Part shown: piece by piece, positions 18,291 through 25,547 of the stretch
Layout of the letters: the number at the start of each line of letters is the position of its first letter
How positions within the stretch are numbered: the first letter of the stretch is position 1
From: an uncultured Pseudogracilibacillus sp.
GTDB taxonomy: Bacteria; Bacillota; Bacilli; Bacillales; Amphibacillaceae
Direction of reading: 5' to 3'
NCBI GenBank assembly: GCA_937974845.1
Contig: CALJVC010000021.1
Coordinates: 1 to 62,522 of the forward strand
DNA: 62,522 nucleotides
The notes under the pieces: generated by a model
What the model was told of the DNA's origin: nothing
Databases searched by the model: none
The model's input: only the letters and a program-made list of their open reading frames with translations
Made by a program: the position numbers and the translations under genes

Positions 18291-18716
18291 TTATTTAATT
18301 TCCTCGGCAATTTTCGCTGCCATTGCCTGTAACTCCTCCGAAGTAAATTGACCGTCTCGGGTTACCCATTTCGCATCAAATCCATCCTTTTCATACCGAG
18401 GAATGAGGTGAATATGTAAATGGAAAACCGATTGTCCAGCAGCTACTTCATTATTGTTGAGCAAGTTAATCCCTAAAGGTTTGTAGGCGTCTTTGATTGC
18501 CCGGGCGATTTTAGGTACCCGACGGAATAATTCGGCAGCGACATCCTCCGGTAGTTCATAAATATCCTTAGCATGTTGCTTAGGGATAACAAGCGTATGG
18601 CCATCGGTAACTTGGCTAATGTCTAAAAAGGCATAGACATGCTCGTCTTCGTATACTTTTGCAGAGGGAATCGAGCCTTCAACAATGCGACAAAAGAGAC
18701 AATCATCGTGTTTCAT
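18291..18716 (-). CDS. hit: HIT family protein Hit
   Basis: A 141-residue histidine-triad nucleotide-binding protein. The triad is HLHIHLIPR (about residues 97-105), and the N-terminal CLFCRI-EG-IPSAKVYED pattern carries a CxxC that often binds zinc in this family. It is expected to hydrolyse purine nucleoside phosphoramidates. Divergent from ecsA as in B. subtilis. An extended -10 (TGTTAAAAT) lies upstream on the minus strand. Confidence 0.94.
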   Translation of the reverse strand: MKHDDCLFCRIVEGSIPSAKVYEDEHVYAFLDISQVTDGHTLVIPKQHAKDIYELPEDVAAELFRRVPKIARAIKDAYKPLGINLLNNNEVAAGQSVFHLHIHLIPRYEKDGFDAKWVTRDGQFTSEELQAMAAKIAEEIK

Positions 18717-18856
18717 TCTTATCCAACTCCTACTATATTCTCGTTTATCATCATTTTAACATAAAATGAAAAACAAGTATATGAAGGAAGGGAACTTGAA
18801 GGAGAAAAGCTTGTTTATAGATCAGATAGTTCTACTTTTATTCGATGAATGCAGTT

Positions 18857-19120
18857 AAAATAAACAACAGACTACGTAAGCGTCGAATTACGTAGTCTGC
18901 GTTAAGAAGAAATGTTGCAAGCACAATCATGTGTAGAATTCGGGGACATTCGTATGCATCACTCGATGCGGTACATTACGTTTCCAATCACACAGTAACC
19001 TTTAGTTACCCTAGGAACAGGTCGAACGATTCCTTTTGGAAAGTAGCGACATGATTTTCATTTTATCGATTTGTAAAAAAGGATAAAATGGCTCGCATCA
19101 TTTCTTCCTTTGCTATTCTT
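18857..19120 (-). ncRNA. Candidate small RNA between hit and ecsA
   Basis: On the minus strand, TTGTTG (19155-19150), a 17-bp spacer and TATAAT (19132-19127) form a good sigma-A promoter. About 220 bases downstream, CAGACTACGTAA pairs perfectly with TTACGTAGTCTG (18868-18899), followed by TTGTTTATTTT: an intrinsic terminator for this strand. Nothing else on that strand lies between, so the unit encodes an RNA of about 260 nt. Shorter hairpins lie inside (GTAAC/GTTAC; GCATC/GATGC). It matches none of SRP RNA, tmRNA, RNase P RNA, 6S RNA or RoxS that I can recall. It carries a 12-codon ORF (separate entry). Confidence 0.5.
19063..19101 (-). CDS. Possible 12-residue peptide inside the candidate small RNA
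   Basis: On the minus strand AAAGGAAGAA is followed by ATGATG and an open frame encoding MMRAILSFFTNR and TAA. The spacing from AAAGGA to the second ATG is good. It begins about 20 bases after the predicted transcription start. It may be a leader or regulatory peptide, or chance. Confidence 0.25.
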   Translation of the reverse strand: MMRAILSFFTNR

Positions 19121-19198
19121 AGCAAAATTATAAAATATATACATTAAGGCAACAAATACTATATACTAATAGTAATTATAGAATTGAGGGTGACACGC

Positions 19199-19942
19199 AT
19201 GGAAGCGATATTAGAAGTAGAAGCGTTGACGGGGGGCTATGCCCGTCGGGATGTGCTCCATGATCTTACATTTTCGATTCATGAAGCAGAAATCGTCGGT
19301 TTAATCGGTCTAAACGGTGCGGGTAAAAGTACAACGATCAAGCACATTATCGGACTTCTCCAGGAGAGGAAGGGACAGATAAAGGTTAAAGGTCGAACGA
19401 TTCATGAAGACATGACCTATTATCGGAAACAAATCGCCTTCGTCCCTGAACAGCCAATCTTATATGAAGAGCTTACCTTATACGAACACTTACGCCTAAC
19501 AGCGATGGCTTATGAAATAGATGAAGCGATATTCCAAGAAAGGTTAGAACGGTTGCTGAAGGCTTTTCGGATGGAAAGATATATCGATTGGTTTCCGGTG
19601 CATTTTTCTAAAGGAATGCGCCAAAAGGTGATGATTATGAATGCCTTTTTAATCGAACCGAGCCTGTATATCGTTGACGAACCCTTTGTCGGACTAGACC
19701 CTTTAGGTATACAAGCTTATTTAGATTGGATGCAAAAAATGCGCGATCAAGGAGCAGGGGTGTTGATGTCGACCCATATTTTAGCTACGGCCGAGAAGTA
19801 TTGCGATCGCTTTATCATTTTACATGAGGGACGTATTCGGGCCCAAGGCACGATTCAAGAATTACAGAAAGATTTCGATATGCCAGGGGCAAGTTTGGAC
19901 GACATTTATATCGAACTAACAAAGGATGACGTCCATGCTTAA
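19199..19942 (+). CDS. ecsA: ABC transporter ATP-binding protein EcsA
   Basis: A 247-residue ABC ATPase of the Ecs transporter, which in B. subtilis affects intramembrane proteolysis by RasP, secretion, competence and sporulation. Walker A is GLNGAGKSTT, the Q-loop is FVPEQPILYEELTL, the signature is HFSKGMRQKV and Walker B is LYIVDEPFVGLDP. ATG 19199 follows GAGGGTG; TTG 19184 would overlap that site. It overlaps ecsB by 8 bases. The third gene of the B. subtilis operon, ecsC, is absent here. Confidence 0.93.
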   Translation: MEAILEVEALTGGYARRDVLHDLTFSIHEAEIVGLIGLNGAGKSTTIKHIIGLLQERKGQIKVKGRTIHEDMTYYRKQIAFVPEQPILYEELTLYEHLRLTAMAYEIDEAIFQERLERLLKAFRMERYIDWFPVHFSKGMRQKVMIMNAFLIEPSLYIVDEPFVGLDPLGIQAYLDWMQKMRDQGAGVLMSTHILATAEKYCDRFIILHEGRIRAQGTIQELQKDFDMPGASLDDIYIELTKDDVHA

Positions 19943-21143
19943 GGTTAAGGAGCTATTTAAAGATCGGCTCGTTGCCCATCTCAAATTGTTGAACCGTTAT
20001 TTGCGGTATATTTTTAATGGTCATTTTCTTATTGCGATTATCTTTCTCATTGTGACGCTCGCCGTTTATTATCAACAGTGGCTAAGCAATGTATCGGACA
20101 GTTTTCCCGCTAGCTTCGTTATCGCCCTTTTTCTTAGCTTTGCCGTCTTGTACAATCCTTTACAGTTTTTTTTAAAACGACCGGACCAAGTGTTTTTAAT
20201 CGTTCAGGAAAAGGCTTTGCGGGAATATTTCTTTTACGGTTTAATCTATAACTATGTCGTCCAACTTTATATTGTTTTGATTGTGATTGCAGGCTTAGGA
20301 CCTTTATATTTTACCTTTTATCCAGAAGCCTCTACACTTTTCAATGTGATGCTCATAGGTCTTGTTTTAGTAGTGAAGGCTTGGCATTTAGCGATTAGCT
20401 GGCGTAGTTTACAGACGAAATTCCACCCTTTTGAGCGGGTAGAGAAAGTTTTCCGGATTTTGTTTACGATTATTTTTTTCTACAGCTTATTAGAGAGGGA
20501 GTTTTTTCTCGTTATCGGTATCGGCTATATTTTATATCTACATGCTGTATATATTTTTTACCTTCGGGATAAACGGATGCATTGGGAGCGTTTGATACAA
20601 AATGACGAAGCCCGTCTCGGGAAGTTTTATCGTTTTGTAAGTCTGTTTGCGGAAGTCCCTCAGTTAAAAAGCCGTCTTCGGAAGCGTCGCATACTGACCA
20701 AGTTGGTCGAAGCTACGATACCTTTTAATAAGCGAGCGACATATGATTACTTGTACCGTCTCACCTTCCTGCGGAGTGGGGATTACTTTTCCCTTTATCT
20801 TCGTTTAACGATTTTAGGGATGATCGTTTTAATTTTTGTCCCTAATCCTATAATCAAATTAGCTCTAGCTATACTCTTTCTCTATATGACGAGCTTTCAA
20901 TTGCAAAGCTTGTATTACCACCACCGGACAAATGTTTGGTTAGATTTATATCCAGTAGAGGAAGAAAAGAAGCGGAAGGCCTTTTTAACTTTTACTTTTC
21001 GACTATCTTTCGTGCAAGTGTTGCTGTTATCCATCGTTCTTCTTCTCGGTGAAGATTGGACGCTCTTTTTTCAATTACTCGGTTTAGGTATACTGTTTAT
21101 CGTCCTTTTTCAACAAGTTTATATAAAGAAGAAATTGCGCTGA
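19935..21143 (+). CDS. ecsB: ABC transporter permease EcsB
   Basis: A 402-residue membrane protein with about eight to ten hydrophobic helices in two groups (residues about 25-190 and 290-400), separated by a basic cytoplasmic loop with FERVEKVFRI. This is the EcsB family layout. ATG 19935 is preferred (AAAGGA eight bases upstream) over ATG 19926. It overlaps ecsA, so the two are translationally coupled, and the unit ends at the bidirectional terminator. Confidence 0.92.
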   Translation: MLKVKELFKDRLVAHLKLLNRYLRYIFNGHFLIAIIFLIVTLAVYYQQWLSNVSDSFPASFVIALFLSFAVLYNPLQFFLKRPDQVFLIVQEKALREYFFYGLIYNYVVQLYIVLIVIAGLGPLYFTFYPEASTLFNVMLIGLVLVVKAWHLAISWRSLQTKFHPFERVEKVFRILFTIIFFYSLLEREFFLVIGIGYILYLHAVYIFYLRDKRMHWERLIQNDEARLGKFYRFVSLFAEVPQLKSRLRKRRILTKLVEATIPFNKRATYDYLYRLTFLRSGDYFSLYLRLTILGMIVLIFVPNPIIKLALAILFLYMTSFQLQSLYYHHRTNVWLDLYPVEEEKKRKAFLTFTFRLSFVQVLLLSIVLLLGEDWTLFFQLLGLGILFIVLFQQVYIKKKLR

Positions 21144-21205
21144 TCGTTAACTTAGCTGTACATAGCTTATGGTTTCAGTAAGCATCGATTAAAATAGAGA
21201 TGAAA

Positions 21206-21234
21206 AAACCGCCTCTTTCAAAGGCGGTTTTTTT
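21206..21234. terminator. Bidirectional terminator between ecsB and yhaA
   Basis: AAACCGCCT pairs with AGGCGGTTT, with A/T runs on both sides. The stop codon of the minus-strand amidohydrolase touches it. Confidence 0.93.
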
Positions 21235-22409
21235 CATACTCGGTTTGTTTGTATCGTTTCATAAAGACTGACAAAAGCCTTGGCAGCAATAGGCATTGCC
21301 CGTTCATCGATGTCGAAACGGGGATGATGGTGAGGATACTCGTTCCCTTTTTTCATCGCTCCCGTAAAGAAAAAGGCACCCCGTTTTTCTTGTACGTAGT
21401 AGGCGAAGTCTTCAGCGGCTAGTTGGATATCCGAGCGTTGAATATTTTTTACTTCGGGTATCGCTTTTACTGCTTTAAAGAGTAATGTCGTTTCCTCGGG
21501 GTGATTGACCAAGGGTGGATAGCCGTCTGCATAATCAATAGAAAAACTAGCCTTCTGGCTATGGCAAATCCCTTCTGTAATTTGATATAGGGCTTCTTTC
21601 ATTTTTTTCTTCGCCTCCGGACTAGTGTAACGAATCGTCCCTTCTAACTGTGCTTCCTCGGCGATAATATTAAAGGCGCTACCGGCTGAGAATTTACCAA
21701 TTGTTAACACACCAGACTCTAAGGCAGAAATCTGCCGGCTTACGATCGTTTGTAAGGCCGAGACAAGCTGGCTAGCGATGACGATGGCGTCCCTTGTTTC
21801 TTCGGGATATGCACCATGTCCTCCCTTACCGCGTATGTTAATAGTAAAACGGTCGGTGCCGGCCATGAAGACATCTTCCCGGCTTGCGATCGTACCAAGG
21901 GGGAGGGTAGACCAAAAATGGTTACCAAAAATAAAATCTACATGATCTAAGGCGCCGGATGAAAGGATTGGCTTGGCTCCTCCTGGCGGTAATTCTTCGG
22001 CATGTTGGTGGAGGAAGATAATTTCCCCTTTTAATTCTTCTGGATAAGCCTGGAGAATTTTAGCTAGAACGAGGAGGGTTGCGGTATGGGCATCGTGGCC
22101 ACAAGCATGCATGACTCCTGGAACCTTTGATTTATAGCTGACATCTTTTTCGTCTTGGATTGGTAAAGCGTCAAAGTCCGCCCGGAAGGCGATTGTTTTT
22201 CCTGCTTGCTTCCCTTTAAGCCGGGCAATTACCCCGTTACCACCGACCTTTGTTTCAACGGGAATATTTAATTTTCGATAGTAATCGGCGATGTAATTAG
22301 CCGTTTGATATTCTTGAAAGGAAAGTTCTGGACGTTCGTGTAAGTAACGCCGAATCTTGACAAACTCTTCATAGTGTTGATCGATTTCTTTAAATAGCTT
22401 TTCTAGCAT
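21234..22409 (-). CDS. yhaA: M20D amidohydrolase YhaA
   Basis: A 391-residue metal-dependent amidohydrolase of the N-acyl-amino acid / aminoacylase (M20D) type. Metal motifs are visible: the FRADFDALPIQDEKD region, MHACGHDAHTATLLVLAK (about residues 98-116), LHQHAEELPPGGAK and, near the end, EDFAYYVQEKRGAFFFTGA and HHHPRFDIDE. The small dimerisation domain lies about residues 180-295. Its position beyond ecsB is as in B. subtilis. The natural substrate is unknown; hippurate-like N-acyl amino acids are typical. Confidence 0.9.
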   Translation of the reverse strand: MLEKLFKEIDQHYEEFVKIRRYLHERPELSFQEYQTANYIADYYRKLNIPVETKVGGNGVIARLKGKQAGKTIAFRADFDALPIQDEKDVSYKSKVPGVMHACGHDAHTATLLVLAKILQAYPEELKGEIIFLHQHAEELPPGGAKPILSSGALDHVDFIFGNHFWSTLPLGTIASREDVFMAGTDRFTINIRGKGGHGAYPEETRDAIVIASQLVSALQTIVSRQISALESGVLTIGKFSAGSAFNIIAEEAQLEGTIRYTSPEAKKKMKEALYQITEGICHSQKASFSIDYADGYPPLVNHPEETTLLFKAVKAIPEVKNIQRSDIQLAAEDFAYYVQEKRGAFFFTGAMKKGNEYPHHHPRFDIDERAMPIAAKAFVSLYETIQTNRV

Positions 22410-22539
22410 GGTAAGGCTCCTTTGATTGAAAGTTTCAACAATGTCTTAACCGTTATTTTAGCTAGGGGGAAGGGGAATTGCAAATGGAGAAAGGGTTGAA
22501 AAGTGACGCATTGCCCTATATGATAGGAAGTAATATCCC

Positions 22540-22568
22540 TTGAACCTCGAGGTCATTTTTGATATATT
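22540..22568 (+). promoter_or_regulatory. Promoter of the lysine-riboswitch dapA transcript
   Basis: TTGAAC, a 17-bp spacer and TATATT, about 25 bp ahead of the riboswitch. It fits sigma-A. Confidence 0.6.
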
Positions 22569-22593
22569 ACAGTTAAATTGAATACGAGTGGTT

Positions 22594-22777
22594 GAAAGTG
22601 ATTGAGGCGCAAAGACCAAGAGTAGATAGTTGGAGAAGTGTGGGACTTCGAGGAAGGTTATTGAAAGGGGAATTTGCCGAAACTTTAAGGTTTTCCCGCA
22701 AGCTTAAAGTTGGGGCTGTATTGAATAAATACAGAACTGTCATATAGTGATGCTATATGGAGGGCTATTGCACTTAG
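22594..22777 (+). promoter_or_regulatory. Lysine riboswitch (L box)
   Basis: The leader shows the conserved L-box core in order: GAGGCGCAAAGA with the downstream AGAGTA, a long P2 arm, GAAAGGGGAATTTGCCGAA, the AACTTTAAGG/AAGCTTAAAGTT arm, GGGGCTGT, ACTGTCATATAG and GGAGGGCTA. The closing helix P1 pairs AAGTG (22596-22600) with CACTT (22771-22775). Lysine binding should favour the terminator that follows and stop dapA transcription. Known family; identification is by conserved motif recognition, not a covariance search. Confidence 0.9.
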
Positions 22778-22796
22778 AGTTACGTTATAACTTTCA

Positions 22797-22833
22797 TGCA
22801 ACAGCGACCCTTCGTTGTTGCATTTTATTTTTT
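22797..22833 (+). terminator. Riboswitch-controlled terminator before dapA
   Basis: TGCAACA pairs with TGTTGCA around a GC-containing loop and is followed by TTTTATTTTTT, 47 bp before the dapA start codon. An upstream open frame starting at 22796 runs through this terminator and is not the real gene start. Confidence 0.9.
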
Positions 22834-22879
22834 ATCGATCTATAGCGTTGTAGGAAATAACTATAAAGGACGTGTAAAT

Positions 22880-23764
22880 ATGAACTTTGGTGAACTAATT
22901 ACCGCGATGGTGACCCCTTTTAATGAGAAGGGAGAAATTGATTATGAAGCGACGACAAATTTAATCAATCATCTAATCGAAAACGGTACCGACTCCGTTG
23001 TCGTTGCTGGAACGACAGGGGAGAGTCCAACTTTATCGACAGAGGAGAAGCTATCTTTATTCGAACACGTTGTGAAGGTCGTCGATGGTCGAATCCCGGT
23101 TATTGCTGGTACTGGTTCAAATGATACTGCCTCATCTATTGCATTAACGAAGGAAGCTGAGGCGCTTAAGGTTGACGGAATTATGCTCGTCGCTCCTTAT
23201 TATAACCGTCCCTCCCAAGAAGGATTGTATAAACATTTTAAAGCGATTGCCGAAGCGACGAGCCTACCTGTAATGATTTACAACATTCCTGGTCGTACGT
23301 CAGTAAATATCGATGTTGATACGATTGTCCGCCTATCTAAAATTGACAATGTGTTCAGCGTTAAAGAAGCAAGCGGTAATTTAGAGGCTATGACGGAAAT
23401 TATCGCCCGCACCGATGATGACTTTGTTTTATATAGCGGTGACGATAGCCTAACTTTACCGGTTCTTTCAATCGGGGGTAAAGGAATCGTTTCGGTAGCT
23501 GGTCATATCGTCGGTAAAGAAATGAAAGCGATGATTGAAGCTTTTAAAGCAGGTAAGGTGAAGGAAGCGAGCGAACAGCATCAACAATTGTTACCAATTT
23601 TCCAAACGATGTTTATAGAACCGAGCCCTTCCCCTTTAAAAGCAGCTTTAAACGAAATAGGTGTGCCGGTTGGCAATGTCCGCCTTCCTCTCGCACCTTT
23701 ATCCGAAGAAGGTATGGCCCAGCTTCAAAAAGCACTACCTTTTGAGAAATGGAAGGTTAAGTAA
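22880..23764 (+). CDS. dapA: 4-hydroxy-tetrahydrodipicolinate synthase
   Basis: A 294-residue TIM-barrel aldolase condensing pyruvate with aspartate semialdehyde, the first committed step of lysine and diaminopimelate synthesis. Motifs: AMVTPF at the start, GTTGESPTL, MIYNIPGRTSVN with the catalytic Tyr (about residue 133), and the Schiff-base Lys in VKEASGN (about 161). ATG 22880 follows AAAGGA. It is transcribed alone behind a lysine riboswitch, unlike the asd-dapG-dapA operon of B. subtilis, so it may be a lysine-repressed isoenzyme or the only copy. Confidence 0.95.
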   Translation: MNFGELITAMVTPFNEKGEIDYEATTNLINHLIENGTDSVVVAGTTGESPTLSTEEKLSLFEHVVKVVDGRIPVIAGTGSNDTASSIALTKEAEALKVDGIMLVAPYYNRPSQEGLYKHFKAIAEATSLPVMIYNIPGRTSVNIDVDTIVRLSKIDNVFSVKEASGNLEAMTEIIARTDDDFVLYSGDDSLTLPVLSIGGKGIVSVAGHIVGKEMKAMIEAFKAGKVKEASEQHQQLLPIFQTMFIEPSPSPLKAALNEIGVPVGNVRLPLAPLSEEGMAQLQKALPFEKWKVK

Positions 23765-23772
23765 TTAAATAA

Positions 23773-23824
23773 AAAACGTTAGTGTTAAAGGGAATTGCGC
23801 GCCCTTTTGCACTAACGTTTTCTT
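23773..23824 (+). terminator. dapA terminator
   Basis: AAAACGTTAGTG pairs with CACTAACGTTTT, with inner pairing AAAGGG/CCCTTT, followed by a T-rich run. Confidence 0.93.
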
Positions 23825-23915
23825 TTCGTAAAAAAGTTTCGTTGTAAGGAATGTTTGTCCTAGCTAGTATATCGTTGTATAATGTAAGGAAAGATTTTTA
23901 CCGAGAAGGGAAGTC

Positions 23916-24338
23916 GTGAAACCATTGTCTAAGCGGGAAGAACGATTGCTGATAATACTATGGACACAATCGTTATTAGCAACTTTAGGTAGTCTTTATT
24001 TTTCAGAAATATTAGGCTATATACCGTGCGATTTATGTTGGTATCAGCGGATTTTTATGTATCCGATCTTACTAATTTCTACGATAGCCCTTATAAAGAA
24101 AGATAAGATGATTACTTATGCGAGTAGTTATTTGAGTGGAATAGGACTAGCCTTCTCTCTTTATCACTATAGTTTACAGAAGTTTTCGTTTTTTGGGGAC
24201 GGAAGTGGTTTTTGTACGAACGTTCCTTGTAATTTACAATACGTGAACTATTTTGGTTTTATTACGATACCCTTTCTTGCGGGGGTAGCTTTTACCGTTA
24301 TTTTTATTTGTTCAATTTTGTTACAGAAAGAGAAGTAA
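23916..24338 (+). CDS. bdbC: DsbB-like thiol-disulfide oxidoreductase BdbC
   Basis: A 140-residue membrane protein with four helices, which re-oxidises an extracytoplasmic thiol oxidase and passes electrons to quinone. Both redox pairs are visible: IPCDLCWYQR (C38, C41) and FCTNVPC (C100, C105). The start is GTG 23916 with GAAGGGAAG upstream. It is 17 bp from a thioredoxin-fold CxxC protein that is likely its partner. B. subtilis pairs BdbC with the DsbA-like BdbD; here the neighbour is not a clear BdbD. Confidence 0.9.
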   Translation: MKPLSKREERLLIILWTQSLLATLGSLYFSEILGYIPCDLCWYQRIFMYPILLISTIALIKKDKMITYASSYLSGIGLAFSLYHYSLQKFSFFGDGSGFCTNVPCNLQYVNYFGFITIPFLAGVAFTVIFICSILLQKEK

Positions 24339-24355
24339 ACCTAGGGGGAACCTAA

Positions 24356-24829
24356 ATGAAAAATAAAATGATCATAATTTTAGCCGCTGTACTTATTCTC
24401 TTTGCCGGGCTTATTGTATTGAATAATATGAAAAATAAAAAAGTACTTTCAGAGAACAATCCTTATGGTAAGGAAGAGTTGCATCAAGAAACGATCGATC
24501 AATTAGACGATCCACTTTACGATAATATTATTTTACCGGAAGAACTAGATGAAAAGTTAGAAAAAGGGGAAGACGTCACGGTTTATTATTACAGTCCGAC
24601 TTGCGTTTATTGTCAACGGACCACACCGATTATCGTACCGATGGCAGAGGAATTAGATATCGACTTGAAAAAGATGAACCTCTTAGAGTTCGACCTTATG
24701 GAATATTACGATGTCGAAGGTACACCGACGATTATCCACTATGAAGATGGAGAAGAAGTCGCTAGGATTGTCGGTGAAAATGAAGAAGAAGAATTTTATG
24801 AGTTCTTTACAACACATGTAGTAAAGTAA
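24356..24829 (+). CDS. Membrane-anchored thioredoxin-fold protein
   Basis: A 157-residue protein with an N-terminal membrane anchor (residues about 4-23) and an extracytoplasmic thioredoxin domain. The active site is SPTCVYCQRTTPI (C83, C86) and the cis-proline loop is VEGTPTIIHYEDG. The CVYC dipeptide and adjacency to bdbC suggest a role in disulfide formation or exchange at the outer face. It resembles small bacteriocin-transport accessory/BdbA-like thioredoxins. It is the second gene of a two-gene operon with a terminator behind it. No DsbA helical insertion is evident. Confidence 0.82.
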   Translation: MKNKMIIILAAVLILFAGLIVLNNMKNKKVLSENNPYGKEELHQETIDQLDDPLYDNIILPEELDEKLEKGEDVTVYYYSPTCVYCQRTTPIIVPMAEELDIDLKKMNLLEFDLMEYYDVEGTPTIIHYEDGEEVARIVGENEEEEFYEFFTTHVVK

Positions 24830-24835
24830 AGCAAT

Positions 24836-24876
24836 AAAGGCTGGGGTTAGGGATTTATCTACCCCAGCCTTTTATT
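24836..24876 (+). terminator. bdbC operon terminator
   Basis: AAAGGCTGGGGT pairs with ACCCCAGCCTTT, followed by T-rich sequence. The AGGCTGGG core resembles the window-end repeat but differs in sequence. Confidence 0.92.
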
Positions 24877-24888
24877 ATTTGTTAATGA

Positions 24889-25407
24889 TTATAAAAGATC
24901 TGCCTCATCCTCATCGTCATCAATCATGCTATAAGCCTTTGTAAAAGGACGCTCTAAAAAATAGGCCGATAGAGGAGCGAAGCGTTGGACGTTTTCTTCC
25001 TCGTAAAAGGGGGACTCTTTCCAACGTTCTTCATCCCGCTTGCTTTCCCAAAGGGTGAGCAAGATATATTCCGTTTTTCGCCGATGTTTAAGTAAACGCA
25101 TTGCTAAGACGCCGGTACGCTGTGTGAGCTGTGGAAAACGTTGTTTTACTTGGTCTTCAAAAAGCTTACTACCATTTTCGGCTATAGGAAGATGATGCAT
25201 CGTGACGTAACCTTTTTTGATGAATTGACCATCTTGTTCGACAATTTTATAGGTATGTCCAGAGACGAAGATACTTTTTCGTCGTCGATGTTCATAATAA
25301 AGCAAGGTACGATGCCCATCTTGCATAAAATAAAAGCTTTCTTTTTTATGGCGTTTAGCTAATTGGGACAAAAAGGGATAGGTTCCTGTCGTAAAAGATG
25401 CCCACAT
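24889..25407 (-). CDS. hmoB: Heme monooxygenase-like protein HmoB
   Basis: A 172-residue protein of the HmoB/YhgC type, a heme-degrading monooxygenase in B. subtilis. The C-terminal ferredoxin-like ABM domain is recognisable (VLAMRLLKHRRKTEYILLTLWESKRDEERWKESP). It sits divergent to pbpF exactly as yhgC does in B. subtilis, which supports the call; the sequence match alone is moderate. ATG 25407 has AAAGGAG seven bases upstream. The acidic C-terminal tail (DDDEDEADLL) is unusual in composition. It is expected to be cytoplasmic. Confidence 0.78.
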   Translation of the reverse strand: MWASFTTGTYPFLSQLAKRHKKESFYFMQDGHRTLLYYEHRRRKSIFVSGHTYKIVEQDGQFIKKGYVTMHHLPIAENGSKLFEDQVKQRFPQLTQRTGVLAMRLLKHRRKTEYILLTLWESKRDEERWKESPFYEEENVQRFAPLSAYFLERPFTKAYSMIDDDEDEADLL

Positions 25408-25492
25408 ATATATTCTCCTTTAGCTTTTTTCCAAGATGATTTGTTTTTATTATAGTATATTGTTAACTCTCCTCCTAGTATTCGGTATTAAG

Positions 25493-25521
25493 TTAACGGG
25501 AATGGAAAAATCATATATAAT
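25493..25521 (+). promoter_or_regulatory. pbpF promoter
   Basis: TTAACG, a 17-bp spacer and a perfect TATAAT, 27 bp before the pbpF start codon. Confidence 0.6.
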
Positions 25522-25547
25522 AGAAGCAGACAGCGAGAGGAAGTTGA

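Noticed and set aside
22796..22879. 28-codon N-terminal extension of dapA
   Set aside because: It overlaps the riboswitch terminator; the AAAGGA site and the family N-terminus place the start at 22880.
24836..24876. Third copy of the window-end repeat
   Set aside because: It shares only AGGCTGGG; the rest differs and it is an ordinary terminator.
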